Assembly: GCA_907163345.1 (NCBI GenBank)
Contig: CAJQUN010000170.1
Location: 496,001-560,000, forward strand
Source of the DNA: Haberlea rhodopensis
Taxonomy: Eukaryota > Streptophyta > Magnoliopsida > Lamiales > Gesneriaceae
DNA: 64,000 nt
Reading direction: 5' to 3'
The notes under the pieces were generated by a model that saw only the letters and a program-made list of their open reading frames with translations, ran no database searches and was not told where the DNA came from. Below are positions 1 through 11,920 of this stretch, one piece after another (position 1 is the first letter of the stretch; every line of letters starts with the position of its first letter). The translations under genes were made by a program, and so were the position numbers.

Positions 1-115
1 ATCAAAGATAATATTCCTCATGTTTATTCTCAACCATTTGATTGACATAAAATAAATCACATAATTGTTGAGAAGCTAAATCTGATTTTCGATAATACGG
101 TACGAGGGCCTTACA
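1..115 (-). repeat. End of a Gypsy-type LTR (window edge)
   Basis: The last ~50 bases before position 115 (GATAATACGGTACGAGGGCC then TTACA) match the right edge of the two LTRs at 34178-36408 and 40115-42344. This is therefore the terminus of another copy of that LTR family, in the same minus orientation. It interrupts the 5' LTR of the Copia element that resumes at 116. The following TCCAC is the probable target duplication, but its partner lies outside the window. Confidence 0.75.
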
Positions 116-487
116 TCCACTCTACTCCATTCGGCCACCCTCTTTCTCTCATCAAAACCTCACGGCCGCCGTCGAGTTCTTGGGAGAAGAGATTGGTAGT
201 CGTTGATCGGTTTTGAACCGGGAGTTCAGTTTTGGTTCAAAAATAAGTCTAGCAACTTGTTCTTGAACGTCCCTTGTTCGATTTGATCGTGTGGATACCG
301 TAGAGACAAAGGTGCAAACTTTTGTTTGTACTCGAGGTGCTACAACGTGGAATCTGCTTCAAACACGCTACAAGGGTGAGACTCTTTTATTATCTCTATT
401 CCGATATGACCACTTTGTATAGATCCGCGGTTTTAGTAATCCAAAATTTAAATTCCGCTGCGTTGTATGCTCGTTGGATTACTTACA
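116..487 (+). repeat. Truncated 5' LTR of Copia element
   Basis: Near-identical to 18990-19361 at the right end of the element. Only the last ~372 bases remain. The rest was displaced by the LTR ending at 115. It ends in ...TTACTTACA directly before the primer binding site. Confidence 0.88.
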
Positions 488-488
488 G

Positions 489-500
489 TAGTATCAGAGC
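489..500 (+). other. Copia primer binding site (tRNA-iMet type)
   Basis: TAGTATCAGAGC differs by one base from the plant initiator-tRNA-complementary TGGTATCAGAGC. It lies one base after the LTR, where minus-strand DNA synthesis would start. Confidence 0.8.
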
Positions 501-2320
501 CGTGTACAAAGCTCATATCGGATTTATGTGGTTAATTGTTTAATCATATTTAGATTTGTATTGCATGCTAATAAAACTGTATATAATCATATATGATATG
601 AGTAAATCGAGTTTGTGAAATTATCGTAAAATTATATTTGATATAATTGAAGTTTATTGTATACGATACATGAAGGCGCAAAACCAAGCCCATAGCTTGA
701 TGGTTCGGCCACCACCATCACATTGACCCACGGCGGCCACATGAAGGCTAGGGTTTTCGAACCATTGGCTCGAGATGGTCTAGCCGTTGCGGCTCATGTT
801 CGTGAATGGAGGTGTGGAAACATGGCTTGAGTTTGGAACTCTTTTGGTTCGATAAGTTTTAATGCCATGCAAGATGGTTCGATCATGGTCCACGAAAATA
901 TGAGGGTTGACGGCTACTTCCACGTGAGAGCTAGGGTTTTTCGAACCCATTGGCTCGAGATGGTCGAGCCGCCACCATCATAATTCGTGCATGGTTGGAC
1001 CGTGGCTCGTGGCTAAGAATTTTGAACCATGTGGATCGATGAACATAAAAACGGCGCTTGGATGGCTAGGGTTTAGAACCCTAGCGGCGCCGCATGGACG
1101 CACATGGCTCGGACCGTGGCTTGGGCTAGGGTTTCGAACCCTAGGCCCATGCATGGTCCAGTCGTGTGGTTAGATGGTTCGGACCCATTTGGCTCATGGT
1201 TTGAGTCGCATTTAGTTTCGTGGCATGTGATGTCCCGAGCGTACGATCATTTTCAAAAAAATTTATTTTACAGTTTTATTGGAATTAAATTTTAAAATGT
1301 TTAGAATTTAATTCATTAATTGTTATAGCATGTTTTATGTGTTGTTTGAGCATGGTGTATGGTTATAGCCCTATGACCTATTAGATAGGATTTTGTGAAT
1401 GTTTGTAATTTAATACGGCCTGCGTGTCGTGCCTTCTCTATTTTTCTAAATGTTATCCCTCCCCTACGATCCCCTCGAATGTGACTCGAGGAATTCTCTA
1501 TATCTTGTAAATGTTATATAGTATAGTTTATTTTATTGATGGAGATCAATGAAGATGGACAAAGGTGCCGGGATGAGGAGGTCATTCACAAAAGGGAGCC
1601 AAAGAGGTGCTTGGAGAAGTTACCTTAGGTTGACCTTTAGGATTTTCTTATTGGCTTGAGAAAATCATTAGTTGGGGCTATGACCATGTCACGTTTAACT
1701 TTATGTTGATCTATGAGATGCATGTTTACTGTTTTATTTAATATTGATGCTTATATTTATATGTAGATATGTATATATTCATATATGTACTGGACATATC
1801 TTCAATATTAATAAAATCATGAGATCAATAAATCACTCTTATAATATTAAGTTTAAGATGCCTTCCAATTAAAAATACTCGTCAAGACTTCGATTGAACA
1901 TGTGTGGGTTTGCCAAAGCAAAGCATCGTGACAATCTTAGTAAGGCGCGAAAGGATAATAGTGATATCCGTGTTATTTTAAATTGGGTTCGACTTAACTA
2001 GTGTTATCTCAATAGGATTGGGAACCTAGAGGCATGTGGTTGGATAATAATTCATTAGATGAATTTGAACAAAGTGTTGTTCGTCCAACCATCCAAGAAT
2101 TACATGTGATGTAATTGACAAAGTGTTGTCTACCTAAATAACCAAGTCTTGGGCGATTAGCCAAAGCTAACTCAAGATTAAGTGAAATATGGATCTTAGC
2201 CCACTAATAGTTTCGGGGGTTGATATTTTAAACAAAATAGTTGGAGTGTCATTTAATATAAGACCATATTAAATGATTAAAATCATAAACTTATTTTGCA
2301 TATTTATATTGTAGATATCC
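501..2320 (+). other. Untranslated leader of Copia element, with degenerate repeats
   Basis: No supported gene. Between about 740 and 1150 a motif of the type GCTAGGGTTTTCGAACC recurs at least four times, together with ATTGGCTCGAGATGGTC and GCCACCACCATCA. This is a degenerate tandem block typical of a fast-evolving leader. The rest is AT-rich and ends just before the gag start at 2321. Confidence 0.6.
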
Positions 2321-3697
2321 ATGGCAACCAACAACGTTACAAGCACATTATCATTGTGATCGGTCCTTGAGAAGGACAAACTTAATGGGACAAATTTCCT
2401 AGACTGGTATAGGAATTTGAGGATTGTCCTCAAACAAGAAAAGAAGCAATATGTCCTAGAGGAACCCTTACCTGCTGAGGAACCTCCCTTGACGGCTGCT
2501 AAAGCCGATAAAGATGCTTATAAGAAGCATCAAAATGATGCACTTGATGTTGGGTGCCTTATGCTTGCCACCATGAACTCTGAGCTTCAGAAGCAACATG
2601 AGGAAATGGAGGCGTTCGATATGATCGAGCATCTAAAGTAACTGTACCAACAACAAGCAAGACAAGAGAGGTATGACGTCTCTAAAGCGTTGTTCCAGTG
2701 TAGAATGGTAGAAGGAAGTCTAGTTGGAACTCATGTACTCAAGATGATTGGGTATATTGAGAATCTGGAGAAGCTGTGTTTTCCTTTGGACCAAGAGTTG
2801 GCCACTGACGTGATCTTGCAATCGTTGCCTGAAAGCTTCAGTCAATTTGTCTTGAATTACAATATGATTGAAATTGAAAAGACTCTACCACAGTTACTTG
2901 GCATGCTTAGAACTTTTGAAGCAAATAGCAAGAAGTCTAAGCCTACAAAGGGAAGTGTGACTTCCAATTCAGGTATTTTTGTTATAGAAGTCAATTTATC
3001 TATTTCTTCATCTTGGGTATTAGATACTGGATGTGGATCTCACATTTGTGTAAATGTGCAGGATCTCAAAAGGAGTAGGACGTTGGCGAAGGCAAAGTTG
3101 ATCTCCGAGTTGGAAATGGAGCAAGAGTTGCTGCATTAGCTATAGGAGATTACCATTTATATTTGCCTTCTGGTTTATCATTGATTTTGAAAGACTGTTA
3201 TTTTGTGCCGTCTATTACCAAAAACATTATTTCTATTTCTTGTTTGGACAAGTCTGGATTTTTATTTATTATAAAGGACAATTGTTGCTCCATTTATTTA
3301 AATGATATGTTTTATGCTAGTGCACAAATGATTAATGGTCTTTATGTATTAAATCTTGATATGCCTGTCTATAACATAAATACTAAAAGGATTAAGAATA
3401 ATGATTCTAATCCAACTTATCTCTGGCATTGTTGCTTGGGTCATATAAACGAGAATCGCATATCAAAACTTCATAAGGATGGAGTATTGGATTCATTTGA
3501 TTTTGAATCATATGAAACATGTGAATCTTGTTTAATGGGCAAGATGACTAAAGCCCCATTCAAGGGACATGTTGAAAGGGCAAATGTTTTATTGGGACAA
3601 ATACATAGTGATGTATGTGGACCAATAAGCACACATGCTAGAGGTGGTTTTCAATACTTCGTTACATTTACTGATGACTTCAGTAGATATGGGTATG
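2321..3697 (+). pseudogene. Copia gag-protease-integrase N-part (broken)
   Basis: The frame opens at ATG 2321 (MATNNVTS...). It meets TGA at 2357-2359 and TAA at 2639-2641, both simple point changes because the frame continues after each. The gag retains the usual Copia pattern, including WYRNLRIVLKQ. The aspartic protease site is at about 3012-3055 (SWVLDTGCGSH). A one-base frameshift near 3090 moves translation to the frame of 3163-3705. There the GAG-pre-integrase HHCC-like region (LWHCCLGHIN, CESCLMGKM) and the integrase core start (DVCGPI, TDDFSRYG) are read. The usual CCHC zinc knuckle between gag and protease is absent: the gag tail (KKSKPTKG) runs almost directly into the protease. 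The gene is cut by the Athila-like insertion at 3697 and resumes at 13426. Confidence 0.9.
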
Positions 3698-5029
3698 TGA
3701 TGTGACTAGAAATAGACACATCTTTAGTGCTTAATTGTCTACGATTTGGTAGGTTTTGATGGATAAATTGATACGTACGCTACCTAATCGTATATTTGTG
3801 TAATTATAGGTACAATCGAAGAAAGCGAGCTAAAAATGATGTGTAAAGACCAAGAAGAGACATGGACAAGGAATCAAAGTTGATCAAGAAAAGGGCAAAA
3901 ATGTAATTTTGAAGGAGGAGATCGATTGCCACGAAGAGGAAATCGATCGCCACATTCAAGGCGATCGATCGCCGAAGAGTCCGAAAATTTGGAAATTGAG
4001 TTTTTTACCATGTTTAAAAGATTGTATCCCATATTTATCACTTCCATACCCTAAAACTCGAAGATAAGCCTCATTAGCAGCAGTTTTTGATAGTTTTTCA
4101 TACTCTTAGAATTTTGGAGATTTTAGATTAATTTGTTTTCAAGTTTTCTTCAAGAACAACGAAGAACGGAACCGGAATCGACAAGCCGGAATCGTGATTT
4201 ATATTAGTAATTTCTTTTCCTTTATTTATTTAATGTTTTCCATTGAATTTTTATTGATTTTAGATTTAATTATGCTAGGCTAAAACCCTTTGATTCTTGG
4301 TTGAAGGGATACCTACTTTTGGATTTAAATCTTTTATGAGAATTTGGCTTGATTGTTGAATTAGATTTCAATTTCAATTTGTTTCTCAAATTTCGAATTC
4401 CATGATTGTTGTGTTTGTGTATTAGACCGATCACCTAATATTCAATTGCATAATCGATAGTTTGTTAAGAAACAACTAAGATCAATAATTAACCGGCTGT
4501 AGGTGTTGTTGAATTCTTAGGAGAAACGGTTGAGTAATCAATTTTAACGGCTGTAGTTTTCATTGATTAGATTTATCAAACTCATTAGTTTTGAAAACTA
4601 TCATTGATTTAATCATTAACGGCTGTAGTGGTGATTAGATTTGGTAAGGGTTGAATTGAATGCTTGTTTTCTCTTTGACTATGAATAAGATGAGTAGGAA
4701 TTGAATTTCCAATCGATAGATAATTGAAAGAATTCGAATGTTTTGATTTGATGACTAAAAGATAATTTTTCAAAAGTACGGTTACCTGGAAACCAAGAAT
4801 CGCTTCGCTCTCATAAGTTTAAATCATCTTAGTTAATCTCGTTAATTAGTTTAATATTAGAATTTGCTTAGTAGTAATAATTCATCCTAAAACCCCCTTT
4901 TGTTACTATTCGTTTTTGGCACGAAATAAATTTACCTTCCCTGTGAGATCGATCCCTACTTCCACTACTACATATTTTTGTCATTAACTGAAGAATGGTT
5001 AATTTGGGCGTACACGATAAGCGCTACCA
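3698..5029 (+). repeat. 5' LTR of Athila-like element (with deletion)
   Basis: 1332 bases, against 1505 in the 3' LTR. The difference is one block of about 168 bases, missing between two copies of TCGATCGCC. The 3' LTR copies are at 12171-12179 and 12339-12347. Only three of the GATCGATCGCC-type motifs remain here (about 3922-3975). Outside that block the two LTRs are nearly identical. Confidence 0.9.
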
Positions 5030-5034
5030 AATTT

Positions 5035-5052
5035 TGGCGCCGTTGCCGGGGA
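5035..5052 (+). other. Primer binding site, tRNA-Asp type
   Basis: TGGCGCCGTTGCCGGGGA lies five bases after the 5' LTR. This is the sequence used by Athila/Tat-group elements. Confidence 0.88.
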
Positions 5053-5131
5053 AGGCAATATTTATTAGTGTCGATTTTTTGTTATTTCGTTTTTGATATT
5101 TGTTTTCCCGCATTACTACTGAGGTTTGTTG

Positions 5132-6873
5132 ATGAGTACAGGCGGATCGTTTGATTACAAGGATAATTCATATTACGATCCAGAAATCGAGAGGACGCTG
5201 CATCAAAGAAGGAGAGATACTCGGAGACAAGAAGCGAGGAAAGGAACGATATGGCTGCAAACCAAAGTCTACGCCAACTGGCCAATCCAGATTTGGACCA
5301 ACAACCTCTCTGCATAACTTTTCCTGCTTTCGCAACTAATGTAAGTTTTGAACTTAAATCGGGACTCATACATTTGTTGCCTTCTTTTCATGGACTCGCA
5401 GGAGAGGATCCCCACAAGCATCTGATGGAGTTTCACGTGGTCTGCACCACTATGAAACCGACGGGAATTACTGAAGATCAGATCAAGTTAAGGGCTTTAC
5501 CTTTTTCTCTAAAGGACGCAGTGAAAGACTGGCTCTTCTACCTACCACCAGGATCCATCACAACATGGACGGACCTCCAAAGAACATTTTTGGAGAAGTA
5601 CTTTCCAGCATCAAGAGCGGCTAACATACGCAAGGAGATCTACTCCATTAGACAATTCAGTGGAGAAACATTAGCATGAGTATTGGGAACGCTTCAAAAA
5701 GTTGTGTGCAAGTTGCCCACAACACCAGATAAGTGCACACTTACTCATTCAATACTTTTATGAAGGTTTATTGTCTAGTGACAGGAACTTAGTCGATGCT
5801 GCGAGTGGAGGAGCCTTTGTCGATAAAACACCGGATGATGCGCGGAGCTTGATAGCCAACATGGCGGCCAACTCACAGCAGTTTGGCAACTTTCGACAGG
5901 AACCAGCACAAAGGAAACAAGGGGAGGTAAATGTTTCCAGCCTTGAACAACAACTGATAGATTTGACGTTTCTTGTGCGTGGTATGGCAGGTGGCAATGT
6001 GGGAAAGGTAAACCTTGTGGTATATGTTTGGAGATGAGTCATACCACTGATGCATGTCCATCACTTCAAGAGACATCAGCTGAGCAAGTGCATGCAGCAG
6101 GCGGATTTCCGGGACAGCCCCAACGAAGACATGACCCTTACTCCAACACATACAATCCAGGATGGAGAGACCACCCTAACTTGAGTTATGGACCACAATC
6201 GATAAATCACGTTCCTCCTCAAGCGCCACAACAACACCCTCCGCCATACAGACCACCTTTTCAGAGGGCACAACAACAACCCAATTATCCTTCTACTACT
6301 GACAGGTTAGAAGTTATAATTCAAGATCTTGCTCACAATGTTACTAAATTTCAACAGGAAACAAGATCGAGCATTCAAACCTTGAATACCCAAGTGGGTC
6401 AAGTAGCCACTGCACTCAATAGAGTCGAAGCAACCGGATCAACCACACTACCATCCCAAACAGTGGTGAATCCGAGAGAAAATGTCAATGCAGTCACAAC
6501 TAGGAGTGGGAATGAATTGGAAGTATCAGATGAGATAGAGAAAGAACCATCAAAGGGTGAGGAAGAAAAAGAAAAGGAAGTTGGAGGAAAGACCGGGATA
6601 GCACACGAGGCACCAAAAGGTAAACCCCCTTCTTTTTCTGAGTATAAAGTACCACCCCCTTTTCCCCAAGCTTTGAAAGATAACAGGAAGGACGCTGGAC
6701 TCAAAGGCTTGTATGAGACCTTCCGAAGATGTGAGATAAACATCCCATTGCTGGACGCCATTCAACAAGTACCTCGCTATGCGAAGTTTCTCAAGGAATT
6801 GTGTACTGCCAAGAGGAGTCATAGATTGAAGGGACCCCAGAAGGTTGACTGGGTGAAAATGTTTCAGCGGTGA
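5132..6873 (+). pseudogene. Athila-like gag (frameshifted)
   Basis: Reads from about ATG 5132 (MSTGGSFDYKDN), changes frame near 5240, then runs 5251-5679 as the capsid-type region (FPAFATNVSFELKSGLIHLL, LKDAVKDWLFYLPPGSITTW, FLEKYFPASRAANIRKEI). An inserted base near 5672 shifts it to 5702-6037 (LIQYFYEGLL, DAASGGAFVDKTP, SLIANMAANSQQFG). Near 6010 it shifts again into 6028-6873. The zinc knuckle CGICLEMSHTTDAC (C-x2-C-x4-H-x4-C) is at 6013-6054. A proline/glutamine-rich stretch and an acidic linker follow. A last one-base shift near 6860 joins it to the protease. At least four frame changes make it non-functional as it stands. Confidence 0.88.
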
Positions 6874-9800
6874 TACAGAGAAAAATCCCTACCAAGTGTA
6901 AGGATCCAGGTATGTTCTCTATTCCATGCACCATTGGTACCACTCGACTTGAAAAAGCCATGTTAGATCTAGGAGCATCGATTAATGTTATGCCATATTC
7001 CATATATGCTTCTTTACAACTTGGTCCCTTGAGTTCTACTGGAGTGGTAATTCAATTAGCGGATAGATCTAGTGCATATCCTAGGGGTTTGATTGAAGAT
7101 GTGTTGGTGCAAGTAAATGAACTATTCTTCCCTGCTGATTTTTATATCCTTGACATGGAAAATGGTGATAAGAGTAGTCCTATATTGTTAGGAAGACCGT
7201 TTCTCAAAACATCTAAGACTAAGATAGATGTGCATAGTGGTACCCTCACTATGGAATTTGATGGTGAGATTGTTACATTTAACATCTATGATGCCATGAA
7301 ATATCCTTGCAATAATGATGATACTGTGTACTCTGTTGATGTTATTGATTACCTGTCCCAGGAAGTTTTTGAGAATACAGGGAAAGATGAACTGGAAAGC
7401 ACTCTTACCACGGACATGGAGAAGGAAGACGAAGCACCACCCCTCATGGACGAAGTGAAGCACACCGTTGACGCACTGGATGATACACCTGAGCTATCTC
7501 AGTCAGGTACTATTTCTTTTATATCATTACCTGTTTCTAATACCATGATTCCCCCATCTGTTTTGCAGGCACCCAAAATCGAGCTTAAGCCGCTGCCAAC
7601 TCATCTCAAGTACGTATTCCTTGGTGAAGGTAATACACTACCAGTGATCATCTCCAGCAAGTTGGGGGATGATCAAGAGAAGGACCTGATTCATGTGTTA
7701 AAGGAGCACAAGACTGCTATAGGCTGGACCATTGCAGACATAAAGGGAATCAGTCCCTCCACATGCATGCACCGGATTTTACTGGAGGAAGGAGGAAGCC
7801 CCACACGTCAACCACAAAGGAAGCTGAACCCACCCATGATGGATGTGGTGAAGGAAGAGATTCTGAAACTCTTATCAGTTGGCGTGATATATCCTATATC
7901 TGATAGCCAATGGGTTAGTCCGGTACAAGTGGTTCCTAAGAAGACCGGTATTACTGTGATCAAGAACAAAGACGATGAACTTATACCCACACGCATTCAA
8001 AATGGCTGGCGCGTGTGCATTGACTACCGGAAGCTCAACGTTGTGACTCGAAAGGACCACTTCCCTCTACCTTTTATTGATCAGATGCTTGAGAGGTTAG
8101 CATGCCATTCATTTTACTGTTTTCTTGACGGTTACTCGGGCTATTTTCAGATTGCAATCGCTCCGGAGGACCAAGAAAAGACCACCTTCACATGTCCGTT
8201 CGGCACATTCGCATACCGTCGCATGCCCTTTGGCCTCTGCAATGCCCCAGCCACTTTTCAACGGTGTATGGTCAGTATCTTTTCTGAGTTTATTGAACAT
8301 ATCTTAGAGGTATTCATGGATGATTTTACTGTTTACGGTAACTCATTCAAGGATTGCTTATCTAGCCTTACACTAGTTTTGAAGAAGTGCATCGATACTA
8401 ACCTTGTTTTAAATTCTGAAAAATGTCATTTTATGGTCGAACAAGGTATAGTGCTAGGTCATGTCGTGTCTGCCAATGGTATAAAGGTCGATAAGGCGAA
8501 AATTGATGTCATGCAATCTTTACCTTATCCTACTTGTGTTCGGGATGTGCGCTCGTTTCTGGGTCATGCAGGTTTTTACAGGAGGTACATCAAAGACTTT
8601 GCCAAGATCGCTACACCTTTGTGTAAGCTACTACAAAAGGATGTCCCGTTTGAGATGACTGACGAAGGCAAGAGCGCTTTTGATACACTGAAGAAGTCAT
8701 TGACTTCTACCCCTATTATCCAACCACCCGACTGGAACAAGCCTTTCGAGATCATGTGCGATGCAAGTGATTATGCGGTTGGTGCTGTCTTGGGACAAAA
8801 AGAGGGCAATGCTTCACATGCCATCTACTACGCATCCAAAACCTTGAATGACGTCCAACGCAACTACTCTACTACTGAGAAGGAGCTATTAGCAGTTGTT
8901 TTTGCTCTTGAAAAATTTAGATCTTATTTACTTGGTACTAAGGTGATTGTTTATTCTGATCATGCAGCTCTTCGCTATCTGATGACGAAGAAGGAGGCAA
9001 AACCAAGGCTCATAAGATGGATTTTGCTCTTGAGTGAATTCGACATCCAAATCAAGGATAAGAAGGGTAGCGAGAACAAAGTAGCGGACCACTTAAGCCG
9101 TCTACCACATTTGGACGATGAGCTATGTTTGAAGGAGGAGTTTCCGGATGAGCACCTTTTCGCCATACACGACAATTACCATGGTACGCTCATCTTGTGA
9201 ATTTTTTAGCTTCTAATGTGCTTCCCCATGAACTCTCTAGGTCCCAACGAGACAAGATTCGTAGTGACGCCAAGTACTACGTATGGGATGACCCTTACTT
9301 ATGGAAGAACTGTGCGGACCAAATCATTCGACGATGCATACCCGAGACAGAGGTAAATGCCATTCTTACATTCTGTCACTCATATGCGTGTGGTGGACAT
9401 TTTGGAGCAAAGAGGACGTCGAGAAAGGTACTGGAATGTGGGTTCTTTTGGCCCACACTATTTCGTGACTCATATCTTTTCTGCAAGAATTGTGCACAAT
9501 GTCAACTAACAGGTAATCTCTCCCAAAGAAAGGAGATGCCCCAACAACCCATTCTCATTTCTGAAATTTTTGACGTGTGGGGCATCGACTTTATGGGACC
9601 TTTTCCTATGTCTTTTGGTCATATCTATATACTGCTTGCTGTCGATTATGTATCGAAATGGGTAGAAGCTATAGCTACACGGACTGACGATTCCAAGGTT
9701 GTTGCAGATTTTATCAAGCATAACCTTTTCTCTAGATTTGGAATCCCACGAGCCATCATCAGTGATCGAGGGACACACTTCTGCAATCGGACAGTGGACA

Positions 9801-10489
9801 GTCTATTCAAGAAATACCACGTAACTCACAAGGTCTCCACTGCCTATCATCCGCAAACAAATGGCCAAGCCGAGGTCTCCAACCGAGAAATCAAGGCCAT
9901 ATTGGAGAAAACCGTCAACCCGACATGAAAAGATTGGAGCTTGAGACTTGATGATGCACTATGGGCCTACAGGACCGCATACAAGACCCCGATAGGTATG
10001 TCCCCTTATAGACTGATTTTTGGTAAACCGTGTCATCTTCCTGTAGAGTTGGAGCACAAAGCGTACTGGGCAGTGAAGAACTTCAACATGAACTATGATG
10101 AAAGTGGAGTGCATAGGAAGCTGCAATTGCAAGAGCTCGAGGAGATTCGAAATGACGCATATGAAAATGCCAGATGTTACAAGGAGAAGACAAAGGATTT
10201 TCACGACAAGATGATCTCTAGGAGGCATTTTGAAGTTGGTCAGAAAGTTCTCCTTTACCATTCCCGCCTTCGTCTGTTTTCAGGTAAGCTTCGTTCCAGG
10301 TGGCATGGTCCTTATGTAGTTACTAATGTGTCTTCCTATGGTGCAGTTGAGATTCAGAGTTTGGATACCACGAAGACATTCACAGTGAATGGTCACCGAT
10401 TGAAGCACTATTATGAAGGTGTCCAAGATGAAGACGGAGGACGAGTAGACATCAAGGTGGCTCTAGAAGACCCACCTACCTTTGACTGA
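6870..10489 (+). pseudogene. Athila-like pol: protease, RT, RNase H, integrase
   Basis: The 6870-9200 frame is open for 776 codons. It carries the protease site (AMLDLGASINVMPYS, with DLGA in place of the usual DTG/DSG), then RT with RVCIDYRKLN, the fingers/palm block and the catalytic FMDDF (about 8315-8330). RNase H (MCDASDYAVGAVLGQ; KELLAVVFALEKFRSYL; YSDHAALRYL) follows. A one-base loss near 9181 moves the frame to 9197-9928, the integrase zinc finger and core (CHSYACGGHFG, CKNCAQCQ, WGIDFMGPFP, ISDRGTHFCN, NGQAEVSNREIK). A TGA at 9926-9928, likely from CGA by C-to-T change, interrupts it. The same frame then continues to 10489 with the integrase C-terminal part. The RT block is well preserved, consistent with a young insertion. 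Confidence 0.93.
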
Positions 10490-11905
10490 GGAAGGGGATA
10501 GCGTCGGGCCACCGACGTTAAACAGAGGCGCTGCTTGGGAGGCAACCCAAGGGGAGTTAGTTTCCCTTTTACCTTTTTATTTTATTGCTTTTTAGTTGAA
10601 CTTTTCTTTTCTCTTGTCTTTTTGCCTTACATTGGGGACAATGTAAGATTTAAGTATGGGGGAGGGATTAGTAGTGTGTTATTGTTTTTCTTATTGCAAA
10701 AATACAAAATAATCAAAAAAATTGAAAATTTTGAGCTCATAGTTAGTAATAAACACATGCTTAGAATCACTAGCCCGTGATGAAACCTAATTGATATCAT
10801 GCATGCTTTTGAACATAGGTGAATTGTTAACCTTGGAACACTTTGAACTCTAATGCAAAGTGTACTTTAATTTAGTAAGTTGAATATTTTGAGCACATTA
10901 TTGTCATGGCTTGTGAAGTGTGCATAGCTTAGTGAAGATTGTGTGAACTTTGTAATAGTCTTAAGAAGTCTCTAATACATGCTAGAACTTAACTACATGC
11001 TCTTTGAGGCGTATGTCTAGACTACTTGCAAACATGAAAGTGATATAGGCGATCTTTGATGCGTTTGTGCATTTCAAGCCTACCATGTAAACAAAATCAA
11101 TCTCTAATACCCTTTTTGAGCCTTAAATGTAAAAGAATGGTAGTATGCTAAGCATACTAAAGACCCTCATTCAACATTTCTTGACTAGCTTATCATCCTA
11201 CCCTTTAAGCCTAAATGTGATTTTAATCCATACCTTTTAAGGGAGTATGATGTATTTCATTCAAATGCACTTGGGAATCATTGAAGTATATTTGTGAGCT
11301 TAATTGTCAAAAGAATGGAATGCATGAAAGAAAAAGGGATGCCTTGAAAAAAAATAGATAAAAATATGACTCCAAGGGGAGCCTAAGGCACAAAAGAAGA
11401 AAAGTGTTGAAATAAACCTTGTGAAAAAGAACAAAGTTGAAAAATTCATACAAGAAGAGAAGCTTTTAGTGTGCATTTCATCATACTCTCTTGTTTGAAT
11501 ATCCTTACCCTTTCTTTCATAAGCCAATACCTAGGCCAAGCTACAAGCTAATAAAGACCTACTTGATTTGTGTTTGCAAAGTAGCTAAGATAGTGGAGAA
11601 GAGTGTGCAAGTGAGCTTATACTTGTGTTAGTGTATGACTTGAACTATTATGGCTTTGCATATTTTGGATCTATAATTTGTACACAACACTTGTTTATGA
11701 CCACACACACACGTTCACTACTTCGTTGGGTACGAAATATTTAGGGATTGAACTTGTTCCACTGTTAACTTTTCACCGCGTTCATTATTATGCATGTTAA
11801 GATTGTTGAGGCATTAAAGTGAGGACAAGTTTGCTTTGTTATGAATCTATGAGCCAACCAAAAATATTGTAGTTTTGTTTGTTTACTCGAGGTCGAGTAA
11901 AGAGT
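10490..11905 (+). other. 3' non-coding region of Athila-like element; no env found
   Basis: About 1.4 kb between pol and the purine tract. It begins with a conserved-looking block (GCGCTGCTTGGGAGGCAACC) at 10526. It contains a first purine-rich tract (AAGTATGGGGGAGGGATTA) near 10652, very like the true one at 11906. I see no reading frame with a signal peptide or membrane segments that would be an env-like gene. The rest is AT-rich without recognisable content. Confidence 0.6.
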
Positions 11906-11920
11906 AAGTATGGGGGAGTT
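11906..11920 (+). other. Polypurine tract of Athila-like element
   Basis: AAGTATGGGGGAGTT abuts the 3' LTR start at 11921. It is the plus-strand priming site of the retroelement. Confidence 0.85.

Noticed and set aside
10535..10780. Possible env-like gene of the Athila-like element
   Set aside because: Too short, AT-rich, no signal peptide or stable membrane pattern beyond composition.
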